DNA from: Pseudomonas extremorientalis
GTDB taxonomy: Bacteria > Pseudomonadota > Gammaproteobacteria > Pseudomonadales > Pseudomonadaceae
Reading direction: 5' to 3'
Length of the DNA stretch: 64,000 nucleotides
NCBI RefSeq assembly: GCF_001870465.1
Contig: NZ_MDGK01000036.1
Location: forward strand, 30,084 to 94,083
Positions 8,707 through 18,847 of this stretch are shown here, piece by piece; the stretch's first letter is position 1, and the number at the start of each line of letters is the position of its first letter. Made by a program: the position numbers and the translations under genes. The notes beneath the pieces are model-generated. The model saw nothing but the letters and a program-made list of their open reading frames with translations. It was not told the origin of the DNA and did not search any database.

Positions 8707-9367
8707 TCGACGCCCACGCCGCCTGGGCCAACAACGACGCATAGGCATTCGGGCTTTTCTTGACCCGCCCGGACAACCACGCCCGGGCGTAGTTTTCCGC
8801 TGCGCCAATGATCAGCGAGAGCAAAAGCTCGGCGGGAATGTGGCTGAACGCTTCAGCGCGGCCCTCCTCGCTCATCCACTCGGTCAATTGCCGATTGCGC
8901 TGTTTGTTGCGGGTGAGCAATTCATCCTTGAACGGGCCGTTGGCCACGGCGAAACGGCTCTGGAACACAAAGCGCGCCCAGTCGGGTTGTGCGTCCACCC
9001 ACTCCACATAGCTGCACACCAACGCTTGCACACCTGCCTGGGCGGTTTGCGCCTGCGTCAGGTAGTGCTCACGCAGGGCGGCCTGGTCCTCCAGCGCGGC
9101 AAAAAACAGCGCGGCGACGATGCCTTCCTTGCTGCCGAAATGGTGGTAGATGGCACCCACGCTGGTGTCGCACCGCGCGCGGATGGTTTCGATGTTCGTG
9201 GCTTCAATACCCACTTCGTTAAAGCAGGCCAGCGCCTCGCGCAGGATGCTGCGCTTGAGGTCGCTGCGTCGGCCCGGGAAGGTGCGCTCGATCAGATCAG
9301 GTGCGTGCATGAAGTCGCTCGCCAAATGTGCGGAGTCTAAAGGTACAGCAGCCGCTAGAGAAGGCAT
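8684..9367 (-). CDS. TetR-family repressor
   Basis: A 227-residue TetR-type regulator. The helix-turn-helix is in residues about 35-85 (SILREALACFNEVGIEATNIETIRARCDTSVGAIYHHFGSKEGI); the remainder is a helical ligand domain. The ATG at 9367 is used. A second in-frame ATG at 9310 would still keep the whole DNA-binding domain. It faces the thioesterase-like gene at 9445, and two copies of a 17-base operator lie between them, so it most likely represses that gene and itself. A fatty acyl-type ligand is possible because the target is a hotdog protein, but that is inference. Confidence 0.88.
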   Translation of the reverse strand: MPSLAAAVPLDSAHLASDFMHAPDLIERTFPGRRSDLKRSILREALACFNEVGIEATNIETIRARCDTSVGAIYHHFGSKEGIVAALFFAALEDQAALREHYLTQAQTAQAGVQALVCSYVEWVDAQPDWARFVFQSRFAVANGPFKDELLTRNKQRNRQLTEWMSEEGRAEAFSHIPAELLLSLIIGAAENYARAWLSGRVKKSPNAYASLLAQAAWASISQTPPQ

Positions 9368-9370
9368 GGC

Positions 9371-9423
9371 TTGACACCCTTGGAATTTACAGAATATTGT
9401 TCCGTCACAGAATATTATTCTGT
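9371..9423 (+). promoter_or_regulatory. Promoter overlapped by two tandem TetR operators
   Basis: Two copies of ACAGAATA-T-TATTCTGT lie side by side: 9407-9423 is a perfect 8-1-8 palindrome, and 9389-9405 has the same left arm with two changes in the right arm. Their centres are 18 bases apart. A TTGACA at 9371-9376 and a TATTGT at 9395-9400 (18-base spacer) form a plausible promoter whose -10 box lies inside the first operator. This is the expected layout for repression by the TetR protein encoded to the left. Confidence 0.7.
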
Positions 9424-9444
9424 AAACCTATCAGGAGGAAATCC

Positions 9445-9885
9445 ATGAGTCAGTTTCTCAGCATGTTCAACAGCGTAGGCCCAGCCGCCTTCAGCCAGAT
9501 GGCCTGCCAGGTGGCGCCCTACTTCAGCACCATCAACCCTGAAATCGCCGAACTGCGCCCAGGCCATGCGGTGGTCAACGTGCCGTTTCGCAAGGAAATC
9601 ACCAACCACCTGGCCTCGGTGCATGCGATTGCGTTGTGCAACGCGGCGGAATTGGCCGGCGGCACGATGACGGATGTGTCGATTGCCCAAGGCGCCAGAT
9701 GGATTCCCAAGGGCATGACCGTGGAGTACCTGGCGAAGGCCAAGTCGAACATACGTGCGGTGGCGGATGGCAGTGGCATTGACTGGTCAACGGCTGGCGA
9801 CAAGATCGTGCCGGTGGATATTTTCGATGAGGGCGGGGTGAAGGTGTTTACGGCGAAGATCACCATGAATGTGAAGATCGCCTGA
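9445..9885 (+). CDS. Hotdog-fold thioesterase-like protein (DUF4442 type)
   Basis: A 146-residue single-domain protein related to acyl-CoA thioesterases of the DUF4442/PaaI type. Typical parts are RPGHAVVNVPFRKEITNHLASVHAIALCNAAELAGGTM and SIAQGARWIPKGMTVEYLAKAKSNIRAVADG. A strong AGGAGGAA site precedes the ATG at 9445. It would act on an acyl thioester or acyl-like ligand in the cytosol. It appears to be under the divergent TetR repressor, and a perfect hairpin follows it. Confidence 0.82.
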   Translation: MSQFLSMFNSVGPAAFSQMACQVAPYFSTINPEIAELRPGHAVVNVPFRKEITNHLASVHAIALCNAAELAGGTMTDVSIAQGARWIPKGMTVEYLAKAKSNIRAVADGSGIDWSTAGDKIVPVDIFDEGGVKVFTAKITMNVKIA

Positions 9886-9898
9886 GGCCGGGACGGTA

Positions 9899-9918
9899 GG
9901 CTCGGCGTTTGCCGAGCC
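9899..9918. terminator. Hairpin between convergent genes
   Basis: GGCTCGGC-GTTT-GCCGAGCC is a perfect 8-base stem with a 4-base loop, 13 bases after the thioesterase stop and 5 bases from the OPT transporter stop. There is no clear T run on either strand, so termination is likely but not certain. Confidence 0.45.
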
Positions 9919-9923
9919 ATGCG

Positions 9924-11651
9924 TCACCTCACCATCGACCACAATGAAGCACCGACGCCGGTGATGCTCTCCCCCGCGATCAAGCCGGCAGCGGCGGTAA
10001 TCGCAAAACGCTCGGTGAGGCTCGGCCAGCGGCAGCTCACCAGCCAGGTCAGTATGGCGCCCAGGGCCATCATCAGCGAAACCGAAGCCGGCAGCACGAA
10101 GGCCAGGCCCAATGCCGCGGCACTCGGCAGGAAGCGGGCGCGATGGGCAGGCAAGGTACTGTCCAGCACGCCGAGCAGCACGCCAACCAAGCCGCCGATG
10201 GCAATCGCCCAGCGGATGCTGGTCGATAGCGAGTCGAGCCCATGGGTGAGGGTTTGTGCCACGGCTTTCCAGGTGGCGACCGCCGGTGCCGGCCACTCTT
10301 CGGTGAGCAACATGGATTGCGGGTCGGGGATCAGTGCCAGGTAGGCGAATACACCGACGATACTGCCGATGAAAACCCCCAGGATCTGCGCGATCACTTG
10401 TTTGTGCGGTGTGGCGCCAATGGCCTTGCCCACCTTGAAATCGTTCATCAGGTCCGTGCATTGCCCGGCTGAACCGCCAGCGGTATTGGCGCTCATCAGG
10501 TTGATCGGCACCTGCCCCGGCGCAACGATGCCGAAGCTCAATTGGGACAGTTGGCCGATGGCACCGATGGGCGGGATGCCGGTGGCCCCCACCACGCGCG
10601 CGGCGACGGCAGCCAGGCAGATCGCCAGCGGAATGGTGAGCAACGCCATTCCCAGGTCGATGCCGAACAGCAGCGCCTGCAGACTCACCACCAGCCCGAT
10701 CGACAGCGCAAACCCAGCGGCGGGCCCGGGCTTGGGCAGGGTCCACGTCGAGCCGCCGCTGGACTGGGTCGATCGGTACAAACCCCACAAACGTATCGTC
10801 AACGAGGCCAGGGTGGAACACACCATCAGGCTCACACCCGGCCACAGCAACCACTCCACCAGCGCGGCGAACTGTGGGCCGCTGGTGTCCGCAGGCAATG
10901 TCACCAGGTGTTGCGCCAACAACCAGGGGCCCAGCCCGCCCCAGGCGAGCAGGGCGCCGAGCAGCAGGGTCAGGCCCACGCGAATGCCGATGATGCCGCC
11001 AAAGCCCACCAGCAACAGCGAAGGGTCGGCAGTGAACGTCAGGCGCTCCAAGTGCGCGCTGGGCGACCAGCGCGGGAACGCCCACATAAAGGTATCGACC
11101 CACTTGACCAAACCGGAGAGCAGCGCGGCGCTGAGCAGCACCTTCAAACGCGTCGCGGCTTCGCGACCGTGGTTGTAAATGTGCAACAGGGTTTCCAGGG
11201 TGGCCATGCCTTCGGGGAATTTCAACGCGTGGTCATTCAGCAGAGACGGCCGTAGATACCAGGCGATCCAAATGCCCAGGAAACTGACCGAGAACACCCA
11301 CGCGATCATCGGCACAGCGTCCAACTGGTTGCCCGTGAGCAAGGTATAGGCCGGGATCGGCGCCACTAACCCGCCGGAAATGATCGACGCGGCGGCCGAT
11401 GCGACGGTCTGGTTGATATTGCTTTCGTGCAAGGTCCACGGCAGTGGTTCGGTGGCACGCTTGGCCAATCCCTGGAAGATGGCATAGCCGATCAGCAAGG
11501 CAATGATCGACATGTTGAACGACCAGCCGATCTTCAACCCGGCGTACACATTGGAGGGCGTGAGCAGAATGCCGAGCAAGGTGCCGGTGATGACGGCGCG
11601 CAGGCTCAGTTCGCGAATCACGGGGCCGTGCGGGAGGGGCGTGGCGGGCAT
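9924..11651 (-). CDS. OPT-family oligopeptide/metal-chelate transporter
   Basis: A large inner-membrane protein of about 575 residues with more than twelve hydrophobic segments. Features of the OPT/YSL superfamily are LRAVITGTLLGILLTPSNVYAGLKIGWSFNMSIIALLIGYAIF at the N-terminus and LMSANTAGGSAGQCTDLMNDFKVGKAIGA near the middle. The ATG at 11651 is preferred over the one at 11690 because it has an AAGGAAT site and no extra leader. Bacterial members are proton-coupled importers of peptides or metal chelates. No neighbour reveals the substrate. An alternative-frame ORF inside it is a shadow. Confidence 0.88.
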   Translation of the reverse strand: MPATPLPHGPVIRELSLRAVITGTLLGILLTPSNVYAGLKIGWSFNMSIIALLIGYAIFQGLAKRATEPLPWTLHESNINQTVASAAASIISGGLVAPIPAYTLLTGNQLDAVPMIAWVFSVSFLGIWIAWYLRPSLLNDHALKFPEGMATLETLLHIYNHGREAATRLKVLLSAALLSGLVKWVDTFMWAFPRWSPSAHLERLTFTADPSLLLVGFGGIIGIRVGLTLLLGALLAWGGLGPWLLAQHLVTLPADTSGPQFAALVEWLLWPGVSLMVCSTLASLTIRLWGLYRSTQSSGGSTWTLPKPGPAAGFALSIGLVVSLQALLFGIDLGMALLTIPLAICLAAVAARVVGATGIPPIGAIGQLSQLSFGIVAPGQVPINLMSANTAGGSAGQCTDLMNDFKVGKAIGATPHKQVIAQILGVFIGSIVGVFAYLALIPDPQSMLLTEEWPAPAVATWKAVAQTLTHGLDSLSTSIRWAIAIGGLVGVLLGVLDSTLPAHRARFLPSAAALGLAFVLPASVSLMMALGAILTWLVSCRWPSLTERFAITAAAGLIAGESITGVGASLWSMVR

Positions 11652-11726
11652 GCGGATTCCTTTCGGCAAGAACACAGGGCTACCTGACAAGTGAGCCCCA
11701 TATCCGCCGAAGGTTCATCCCATTGC

Positions 11727-13784
11727 TCAGCCCAGGCGGAACCGCGCCGTGTTATCGCTCAACGCCTGGCTGCCTTTGCTCAGGGTGTCGGCTGCGCGGT
11801 TCACTGCCCGCGCACCGTCGAGCAAGCGCCCGGCGGCCTGGTCCACTTGCTGGATGTTGCCGCTCACTTCATCCGCCGTCGCCGCTTGTTCCTCGACGGC
11901 GGTGGCGATCTGCGCCAGGGTGTCGGTCACCTGCTGCACCGCCCCGGCGATCTCGCCCAGACGGGTGCCCAGCCCGGTGACGGACTCCGCATCCGCCAGC
12001 GCTTGTTCACACGCGGCGCCCATCAGGGTGACCGCCTGGCTGACCGTGGCGCGCAGGCTGTCCACGGTACCGGCGATCTGTGCGGTGGAGGCCTGGGTGC
12101 GCTGCGACAAACTGCGCACTTCATCGGCCACCACCGCAAAACCACGGCCCTGCTCGCCGGCGCGCGCGGCTTCGATGGCGGCGTTGAGGGCCAGCAGGTT
12201 GGTCTGTTCGGCGATGCCGCGAATGGTGTCGACCACCGACTGAATCTGCTGGCCCTGCTGGCTGACTTGCTCCAGCGCATCGGCGGTATCAGTCAGGCGT
12301 TGGTTGAGTTGCTGGATGCTGGCCGTGGTGCGCTGGCTGTCACGGCTGCTGTCTTCGGCAATACGCCGGGTCTGCTGGGCACTGCCCGAGGCGTGCTCGC
12401 AGCTTTTGGCGACGCCCAGGGAAGTGGCGGCCAGCTGGGTCGCAGCGGCGGCAATCTGGCTGATTTGGTGTTGCTGGTCTTCGACTTCGGTAAGGGTGCT
12501 GCCCGATTGCGAATTGAGGGTGAGCACCGCCGAGCCGAGTTGCTGCGTCTCGTGATTGACCCCCAGCAGGCTGGTGCGCAGTTGCACCACCGCCACGTTC
12601 AGCGCGGTGCTGATGGCCGCGAGTTCGTCGCGCCCTTCCACCGCCACCTCCACGCACAGGTTGCCGTCGCGCAGGGACTCGGCCAGGGTGGTGATGCCGC
12701 TGGCGCTGCGGCGGATCGAGGCTTGCAGGCACATGAACAGGTACAGTGCGGCCAGGGCCAGCAGACTGAATAGGGCCGCGACGGGGACAAATTTCTGCAA
12801 CGAACGGTCACGGTAGTGACCCAGGCGCGCATCCAGCGAGTCGAGGGATTGGTTACGCAGCGCGCCCAGGCTGTCGAGCATGCCGTCGACACTGGTTTCA
12901 AAGGCCGCGGTATCAAGCTTGATGGTGCCGCCGAACACGCCGTCGTCGAGCACTTTGAGTTCGTTGTCCAGGCGTTGCAGGCTGGTGTCGTACTGGGTGG
13001 TCCAGGGTTCCAGGCCGGCATATTGCTTGGCCTTGAGCGAGGCCGCCGCCTTGACCAATTGGTCCCGCGCATCGCCGATACGGCCGCGCAGGTCACGCAT
13101 CTGCAAACGGCTTTGCAAGGTGAATTGCCCCGAGGCGATGGACGACTGGCCGACACTGGCCATGCGCCCGATGCGCTCGATCAGGTCCGGCGTGTACTGG
13201 GTGGAAATCTGCATCAACAGGTAGGTTTCCAGCCACGGGTCGAGAATCAGGCCGGCGTCCAGGGTGATCTGTTCGCGCAGGGTTTGCATGGCGGTCAGGG
13301 CCGAGGTGAAACGGTCGTAACCGTCCGGCCACCAGCCCACGGTGCGCAGAGACTGGGAGTCCATGCCCTTGACCGTGGCCTGCAACGCATCGAAGCGGGC
13401 CAGCACGTCGGCGCCGGCATTCCGGGCCTTGAGTGAATCCCCCAGGGCTTGCAGGCTCTGCAGGATCAGTGGGAAATTCGCATCGACCTTGTCCATCGCC
13501 GCCTTCGCCGCCGGGGTCGGGGCGTGCAGGATATCGGCGGCTTTCCAGCGTGCGGCCAGGTTGCGCTGCGCCGTCAACTGGCCGTCCAGCCCATCCAGGG
13601 CCAGCAGTTGGCGAACGCCGGATTGCTCGCTGGAAATCACGGTCAGTTTGTCGCGATAGTCCGAGCCGATCATCCACAGGCTGCCCGCCAGGGGCAGCAT
13701 GAACAGGAAGAATAGAATCTGGAACTTGCGCGCAAAGCCGAACCGCCCCAGCAGGCGGATACCCGGTGATAAAAGGCTGTGCAT
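11727..13784 (-). CDS. Methyl-accepting chemotaxis protein
   Basis: A membrane chemoreceptor of 685 residues. There is a first membrane helix at about residues 20-42, a long periplasmic helical sensor region to about residue 340, a second helix ([21 protein letters not shown]) and a HAMP-like linker. The cytoplasmic signalling domain has the conserved tip [37 protein letters not shown] at about residues 523-560. The tip contacts CheA and CheW. The ligand is unknown; a nitrate- or type-IV-pilus-like sensor domain was not recognisable. It is transcribed alone. Confidence 0.92.
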   Translation of the reverse strand: MHSLLSPGIRLLGRFGFARKFQILFFLFMLPLAGSLWMIGSDYRDKLTVISSEQSGVRQLLALDGLDGQLTAQRNLAARWKAADILHAPTPAAKAAMDKVDANFPLILQSLQALGDSLKARNAGADVLARFDALQATVKGMDSQSLRTVGWWPDGYDRFTSALTAMQTLREQITLDAGLILDPWLETYLLMQISTQYTPDLIERIGRMASVGQSSIASGQFTLQSRLQMRDLRGRIGDARDQLVKAAASLKAKQYAGLEPWTTQYDTSLQRLDNELKVLDDGVFGGTIKLDTAAFETSVDGMLDSLGALRNQSLDSLDARLGHYRDRSLQKFVPVAALFSLLALAALYLFMCLQASIRRSASGITTLAESLRDGNLCVEVAVEGRDELAAISTALNVAVVQLRTSLLGVNHETQQLGSAVLTLNSQSGSTLTEVEDQQHQISQIAAAATQLAATSLGVAKSCEHASGSAQQTRRIAEDSSRDSQRTTASIQQLNQRLTDTADALEQVSQQGQQIQSVVDTIRGIAEQTNLLALNAAIEAARAGEQGRGFAVVADEVRSLSQRTQASTAQIAGTVDSLRATVSQAVTLMGAACEQALADAESVTGLGTRLGEIAGAVQQVTDTLAQIATAVEEQAATADEVSGNIQQVDQAAGRLLDGARAVNRAADTLSKGSQALSDNTARFRLG

Positions 13785-14052
13785 GTGCGACCACTCCCCA
13801 AAAACGACCCAGGCGGTGCACCGCCGGGTGAAGCCTTGAAATGACTAACAGCAAAATGCCATGTCATTGATTGGGAAGGCACTAGCAAGATGTGGGCCGT
13901 TGGTAGAGAGGCCGGATACAGACGGGTTGGCACCTGACGGTGCACGCAAAGCGCCCTGAAATGGGGCAAAACCACCCATCACTGAGCGCAGATTTGTAAC
14001 CACGCCACAAATCCAAGCCCCCTCCTACATTTTCACTCCCCGACAGCCTCGC

Positions 14053-14352
14053 TTACCCTTGCGTCTGTCCGGCCATGTACCGGCTGAAGTTATTGATGTG
14101 ATCATCCAGATTATCCTCAAGCATCATCCGGTACTGGTCGCAGAAGTACTTCAACATAGCCTCCCGTGCATCGGCCATTTCCGCGCCGGACTTGAAGTTG
14201 CGCGCACTCGCCCAGGCGTTGAAGCGCGTGGTGCCAAACATCATCGAGGCGCTGACCTGGCCGAGGTTTTCGTGGGCCTGGAACTGCGCGTTCGACAGCT
14301 CGATATGCGCGTCGGCGCGGTCGTAGAAGGTGGGGTCGATGGCGTCTGCCAT
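14053..14352 (-). CDS. DUF3144-family protein
   Basis: A 99-residue acidic soluble protein that resembles the DUF3144 family of gammaproteobacteria: FYDRADAHIELSNAQ, then VSASMMFGTTRFNAWASA and YFCDQYRMMLEDNLDDHINNF. The family has no assigned function. An AGGA ribosome site precedes the ATG. It follows trmK on the same strand with a 39-base gap, so the two may be co-transcribed. Confidence 0.75.
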   Translation of the reverse strand: MADAIDPTFYDRADAHIELSNAQFQAHENLGQVSASMMFGTTRFNAWASARNFKSGAEMADAREAMLKYFCDQYRMMLEDNLDDHINNFSRYMAGQTQG

Positions 14353-14391
14353 GGTGGTTGTCCTTGGTCATCAGGTTTGAATGAGGGTCGA

Positions 14392-15087
14392 TCAAGCCAG
14401 CAGCGCGGTGATCCACCTGGCCTGTTGGGAAATCTCCTGCCACTTTTCCTGCGGCACCGCCTGCCGCGCCTGCTTGAAGCTGGCCAGGGTCTTGTGCTTT
14501 TGCTGCAACAGGCGCTGCCACTTGGCCAGGAACGCCGGGCTGCGCGCCTGCATTTGCAGGGGGCCGAAGTACAGCTGTTCGGCGGTGTAGGCCACCGGTC
14601 CGGTGCGCTCGGCCACGATGATCTCGTAGTAGAAACGGTTCTCGCGCAGCAGCTCTTCATGGAGGATCGCGTAGCCGTTGTCCATCAGCCACTGGCGCAG
14701 CGGTTGTTCGCCACCGTTGGGTTGCAGGATCAGGCGCTCCTGGCCGCTCAGGTGCCGTTTGCCGCTTTCAAGAATGTCGCGGATCGTCTCGCCGCCCATG
14801 CCGCAGACGCTGATAGCGGTGATGCCGTCATGGGGTTCGATGGCCGCCAGCCCATCGGCCAGGCGCACGGTGACCTGCTGTTCCAGGCCATTGTCGCGCA
14901 CGGTACGTCGCGCCGCATGGAATGGCGTGGTCGCCACCTCCCCCGCCACTGCCGCCGTGATCAGGCCGCGACGCAGCAACGCCACCGGCAAATAACCGTG
15001 ATCGGAGCCGATATCGGCCAGCCGCGCACTCGCCGGTACGTTAGCGGCCACGCGCTCCAGGCGCAGGGATAAGCTGTGTTCGTTCAA
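14392..15087 (-). CDS. trmK: tRNA (adenine(22)-N1)-methyltransferase family protein
   Basis: A SAM-dependent methyltransferase of 231 residues, the usual TrmK length. Motif I is RLADIGSDHGYLPVALLRRG (residues about 21-41), followed by AVAGEV and a catalytic-type ISVCGMGGETIRDIL. The C-terminal part is a coiled helical tail, as in characterised TrmK proteins that methylate N1 of adenine 22 in tRNA. The start codon overlaps the stop of the upstream GntR gene by 4 bases (ATGA), so it is translationally coupled to that gene although the functions seem unrelated. Confidence 0.85.
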   Translation of the reverse strand: MNEHSLSLRLERVAANVPASARLADIGSDHGYLPVALLRRGLITAAVAGEVATTPFHAARRTVRDNGLEQQVTVRLADGLAAIEPHDGITAISVCGMGGETIRDILESGKRHLSGQERLILQPNGGEQPLRQWLMDNGYAILHEELLRENRFYYEIIVAERTGPVAYTAEQLYFGPLQMQARSPAFLAKWQRLLQQKHKTLASFKQARQAVPQEKWQEISQQARWITALLA

Positions 15088-15803
15088 CGGCCCTGCTCCC
15101 CGGAAAAACGATCGCGGCTGTTGGTCAGGTGCAGCACCATGGCGGCGCGGGCGGCGTCCGGGTCCTGGCGTTTGATCGCGTTGAAGATCGCCTCGTGTTC
15201 CAGGTTCGCCAACTGGCCCAGCCTGGCGAAGTCGGCACCGCCGCGCTCATCGCCCTTGACCTGGGTGCGCGGGATCATCGCATTGCCCAAGTGCAGCATG
15301 ATTTCGGTGAAGAAGGTGTTGCCGGTGGCCTCGGCGATCAGTTGGTGAAAGCGTTTGTCTTCCTCCACGCAGCTGTCGTTACTGGCCAGGGAAGCCTGGT
15401 AGTCGTCCAGCGCCTGGCGCATGTGGGCCAATTGGGCGTCGGTGCGGCGCACGGCCGCCAGCGCGACAGCTTGTACTTCAAGGCCCAGGCGCAACTCCAG
15501 CATGTTGCGCACGCTGGCCACCGTGTCCACATGCAGGCGCAAACCTTGCTGGGCCTGCTGCTCCAACACAAAGGTGCCGATGCCGTGGCGGGTCTCGACC
15601 AGGCCGGACGCCTGCAACTTGGAGATAGCCTCGCGCACCACCGTTCGGCTCACGCCGTGCTCGTGCACGATGGTGGATTCCGAGGGCAGTTTTTCACCGG
15701 GTTTGAGTTGGCCGAGCAGGATGCGTTGGGTCAGCGCGTCGACCACGCCTTGGGCCAGGTTGGTGGAGCGTCTGCGGACAGAGCTTCCATTATCGATGGG
15801 CAT
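15084..15803 (-). CDS. GntR-family regulator, FadR/FCD subfamily
   Basis: A 239-residue regulator. The N-terminal winged helix is at residues about 15-80 (LTQRILLGQLKPGEKLPSESTIVHEHGVSRTVVREAISKLQASGLV). A C-terminal all-helical FCD ligand domain has the D...H...H metal-site spacing (EDKRFHQLIAEATGN, then NLEHEAIFNAI). It is divergent from the MFS-glucarate dehydratase operon, and TTGT-N3-ACAA sites typical of this subfamily lie between them. It therefore probably senses a sugar diacid such as glucarate or galactarate. Confidence 0.88.
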   Translation of the reverse strand: MPIDNGSSVRRRSTNLAQGVVDALTQRILLGQLKPGEKLPSESTIVHEHGVSRTVVREAISKLQASGLVETRHGIGTFVLEQQAQQGLRLHVDTVASVRNMLELRLGLEVQAVALAAVRRTDAQLAHMRQALDDYQASLASNDSCVEEDKRFHQLIAEATGNTFFTEIMLHLGNAMIPRTQVKGDERGGADFARLGQLANLEHEAIFNAIKRQDPDAARAAMVLHLTNSRDRFSGEQGR

Positions 15804-15895
15804 ATTACGCGTCCACAGGGTTGAGCAGCCGCAAGCTTAACATCCCCACCTGGCCCTCGCGCCTACAGGGTGGTTGATGCGCAAAAAACCATCGA

Positions 15896-15978
15896 CTTGT
15901 ATGACAACTAATTTGTAAAGCTCTCTACAACCAAGAAAACCCAAGGATGTTGCAGAATAAATAAAACAACTTGTATGA
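15896..15978. promoter_or_regulatory. Candidate FCD-regulator operators
   Basis: TTGTATGACAA at 15897-15907 is a TTGT-N3-ACAA site as used by FadR/GntR proteins. The ten-base element ACTTGTATGA at 15895-15904 recurs at 15969-15978. Between them, TTGTA at 15913-15917 and TACAA at 15926-15930 form a second inverted repeat. All lie in the 229-base gap between the GntR gene and the MFS gene. Confidence 0.5.
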
Positions 15979-16032
15979 TGTCTGGCAACTCGACACGCAA
16001 ACCCACATAAAAACAATCAGGGGGAGTCTGGA

Positions 16033-17394
16033 ATGGTGACCACTTCAAGCCATGCATCTGCCACACCCGAAAATGATGCCGTCCTCACGCGCGCCGTGAG
16101 CAAGGTGAAGGGCCATGTGCTCCCACTGTTCGTGATCATGTTCATCCTCAACTACATCGACCGGGTCAATATCGGTTTTGTGCGCACGCACATGGAACAC
16201 GACCTGGGCATCGGCGCAGCGGCGTATGGCTTCGGTGCCGGGTTGTTCTTCATCGGCTATGCCCTCTTCGAAGTGCCCTCCAATATGCTGCTGCAAAAGG
16301 TCGGCGCGCGTATCTGGCTGACCCGCATCATGTTCACCTGGGGCATCGTCGCTACGCTGATGGCGTTCATTCAGAACGAAACCCACTTCTACATCCTGCG
16401 CTTCTTGCTGGGCGTGGCTGAAGCCGGCTTTTTCCCGGGGGTGATCTACTACTTCACGCGCTGGTTGCCCGGTGTGGAGCGTGGTAAAGCCATTGCGATT
16501 TTCCTCAGTGGCTCGGCGGTCGCGTCACTGATTTCCGGTCCGCTTTCCGGCGCGCTGTTGCAGATCGAAGGGTTTGGCTTTCACGGCTGGCAATGGATGT
16601 TTGCCATTGAAGGCCTGGCCTCAGTGGCGCTGGGGTTCTTTGTGTGGTTCTGGCTCGACTCCAAACCCCACGACGCCAAATGGATGACCCGCGAGGAACA
16701 GGACGCACTGGTCAATGCCATCGACCAGGAACAACGCGACCGCGAAGCCCTCACCCGCGTCAAGCCGACCCTAGGCAAGCTGCTCAAGGACCGCCAGATC
16801 CTGCTGTTCTGCGCGTTGTATTTCTGCATCCAGCTGACGATCTATGCCGCCACGTTCTGGCTGCCGAGCATCATCAAGAAGATGGGCGACTTGAGTGATG
16901 TTCAGGTCGGTTTCTTCAACTCGATCCCGTGGCTGATCTCGATCATCGCCATGTACGCCTTCGCGTCGTTGTCCGGCAAGTTCAAGTTCCAGCAGGCCTG
17001 GGTCGCGGCAGCACTGCTGATTGCGGCGGCGGGGATGTTCATGTCGACCACCGGCGGGCCTATCTTCGCGTTTGTGGCGATCTGCTTTGCGGCCATCGGC
17101 TTCAAGTCGGCGTCGTCACTGTTCTGGCCGATCCCCCAGGGCTACCTGGATGTGCGCATTGCCGCTGCGGTGATCGCGCTGATCAACTCCATCGGTAACC
17201 TGGGCGGCTTCGTCGCGCCGACCACCTTCGGCTTTCTGGAGCAGACCACCGGTTCGATCCAGGGTGGCCTCTATGGCCTGGCCGGCACCTCGGTGCTCGC
17301 CGCGGTCCTGGTGTTTTTTGCCAGGACGGCCCCCTCTGCCGCATTGAAGCCACCGAGCGGCGTGCCCACCGCCGCCCTCGGCAAACCACTTTGA
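16033..17394 (+). CDS. MFS transporter, ACS family, probable sugar-diacid importer
   Basis: A 453-residue inner-membrane carrier with twelve predicted helices, of the anion:cation symporter (ACS) branch of the MFS, which includes glucarate/galactarate (GudP/GarP), 4-hydroxyphenylacetate and phthalate carriers. The N-terminal [24 protein letters not shown] and [24 protein letters not shown] are typical. A GGGGAG site precedes the ATG. The glucarate dehydratase gene follows after 19 bases, so uptake of glucarate is the best guess. Confidence 0.88.
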   Translation: MVTTSSHASATPENDAVLTRAVSKVKGHVLPLFVIMFILNYIDRVNIGFVRTHMEHDLGIGAAAYGFGAGLFFIGYALFEVPSNMLLQKVGARIWLTRIMFTWGIVATLMAFIQNETHFYILRFLLGVAEAGFFPGVIYYFTRWLPGVERGKAIAIFLSGSAVASLISGPLSGALLQIEGFGFHGWQWMFAIEGLASVALGFFVWFWLDSKPHDAKWMTREEQDALVNAIDQEQRDREALTRVKPTLGKLLKDRQILLFCALYFCIQLTIYAATFWLPSIIKKMGDLSDVQVGFFNSIPWLISIIAMYAFASLSGKFKFQQAWVAAALLIAAAGMFMSTTGGPIFAFVAICFAAIGFKSASSLFWPIPQGYLDVRIAAAVIALINSIGNLGGFVAPTTFGFLEQTTGSIQGGLYGLAGTSVLAAVLVFFARTAPSAALKPPSGVPTAALGKPL

Positions 17395-17413
17395 GACCCG
17401 TCAGGAACCTGCC

Positions 17414-18739
17414 ATGAATACTCCCGTCGTTACGCACTTCCAGGTCATCCCCGTCGCCGGCCACGACAGCATGTTGCTCAATCTCAGCGGCGCCCATGGG
17501 CCATACTTCACGCGCAATATCGTCATCCTCAAGGACAGTTCGGGCAACACCGGCGTCGGCGAAGTGCCCGGCGGCGAGCGCATCCGCGAAACCCTGGAAG
17601 ACGCCCGCAGCCTGGTGATCGGCCAGCCCATCGGCCAGTACCAGCGCATCCTCAACCAGATGCGCAGCGCCTTTGCTTCACGCGATGCCGCCGGTCGCGG
17701 CCTGCAGACCTTTGACCTGCGCATCACCATCCATGCCGTCACCGCCATGGAAGCGGCGCTGCTCGATTTGCTGGGCCAGTTTCTCGAAGTGCCGGTGGCG
17801 GCCTTGCTCGGCGAAGGACAGCAGCGTGATGCGGTAAAAATGCTCGGCTACCTTTTTTATGTCGGCGACCGCAGCGCAACCGATCTGGCCTACCGCAACG
17901 AAGCCGACAGCGACGACGACTGGTTCCGCCTGCGCCACGAAACAGCCCTGACCAGCGACGCCGTGGTACGCCTGGCCGAAGCCGCCCAGGCCAAATACGG
18001 CTTCAACGACTTCAAGCTCAAAGGCGGCGTATTGAGCGGCGACGCCGAAATCGAAGCGGTCACCGCCTTGGCCGAACGCTTCCCGGATGCACGCATCACC
18101 CTCGACCCGAACGGCGCCTGGTCACTGAAAGAGGCTATCCGCCTGTGCCGCGACCAGCACCACGTACTCGCCTATGCCGAAGACCCCTGCGGTGCAGAAA
18201 ACGGTTACTCAGGTCGTGAGGTCATGGCCGAATTCCGCCGTGCCACCGGCCTTAAGACCGCCACCAATATGATCGCCACCGACTGGCGCGAGATGGGCCA
18301 CGCGATCCAGCTGCAATCGGTCGACATCCCCCTCGCCGACCCGCACTTCTGGACCCTGCAGGGCTCGGTGCGTGTTGCACAGATGTGCCATGAGTGGGGC
18401 CTCACCTGGGGCTCGCACTCCAATAACCACTTCGATATTTCCCTGGCGATGTTCACCCAGGTGGCCGCCGCAGCACCGGGCGACATCACCGCCATCGACA
18501 CCCACTGGATCTGGCAGGACGGCCAGCGCCTGACCAAAGCGCCGCTGAAGATCGAAGGTGGTTACGTGAAGGTCCCAAGCAAACCAGGCCTGGGTGTGGA
18601 GATCGACCTGGACGCCGTGGCCCAGGCCCACGAAGTCTACAAAGGCATGGGCCTCGGCGCGCGGGATGACAGCGTGGCGATGCAATTCTTGATTCCGGGG
18701 TGGCGCTTCAACAACAAGCAACCCTGCCTGGTGCGATAA
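17414..18739 (+). CDS. gudD: Glucarate dehydratase
   Basis: An enolase-superfamily enzyme that dehydrates D-glucarate (and L-idarate) to 5-keto-4-deoxy-D-glucarate. The 441 residues match the family length. Visible catalytic parts are the KLKGG lysine motif near residue 205, DPNGAW (first metal aspartate, about 232), AEDPCG (glutamate, about 257), TNMIATDW and the SHSNNHFD histidine near 335. It is the second gene of the operon with the MFS carrier. A REP element follows the gene, and no further glucarate-pathway gene is present in the window. Confidence 0.95.
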   Translation: MNTPVVTHFQVIPVAGHDSMLLNLSGAHGPYFTRNIVILKDSSGNTGVGEVPGGERIRETLEDARSLVIGQPIGQYQRILNQMRSAFASRDAAGRGLQTFDLRITIHAVTAMEAALLDLLGQFLEVPVAALLGEGQQRDAVKMLGYLFYVGDRSATDLAYRNEADSDDDWFRLRHETALTSDAVVRLAEAAQAKYGFNDFKLKGGVLSGDAEIEAVTALAERFPDARITLDPNGAWSLKEAIRLCRDQHHVLAYAEDPCGAENGYSGREVMAEFRRATGLKTATNMIATDWREMGHAIQLQSVDIPLADPHFWTLQGSVRVAQMCHEWGLTWGSHSNNHFDISLAMFTQVAAAAPGDITAIDTHWIWQDGQRLTKAPLKIEGGYVKVPSKPGLGVEIDLDAVAQAHEVYKGMGLGARDDSVAMQFLIPGWRFNNKQPCLVR

Positions 18740-18744
18740 CCCCT

Positions 18745-18847
18745 TCCTGCAGGAGCGAGCTTGCTCGCGAAGATCGCCAACGATAACGCGTCCTCTCCGG
18801 ATAAACGCAATGCCTAGGTTTTCTTCGCGAGCACGCCCGCTCCTGCA
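18745..18847. repeat. REP doublet (REPIN-like)
   Basis: TGCAGGAGCGAGCTTGCTCGCGAAG at the left and its inverted partner CTTCGCGAGCACGCCCGCTCCTGCA at the right enclose about 50 bases. This is a typical pair of Pseudomonas REP sequences after an operon end. The right copy runs into the remnant coding sequence on the minus strand. Confidence 0.8.

Noticed and set aside
9787..11103. 438-aa open frame on the minus strand in another phase
   Set aside because: It lies inside the OPT transporter gene and spells arginine-rich shadow sequence.
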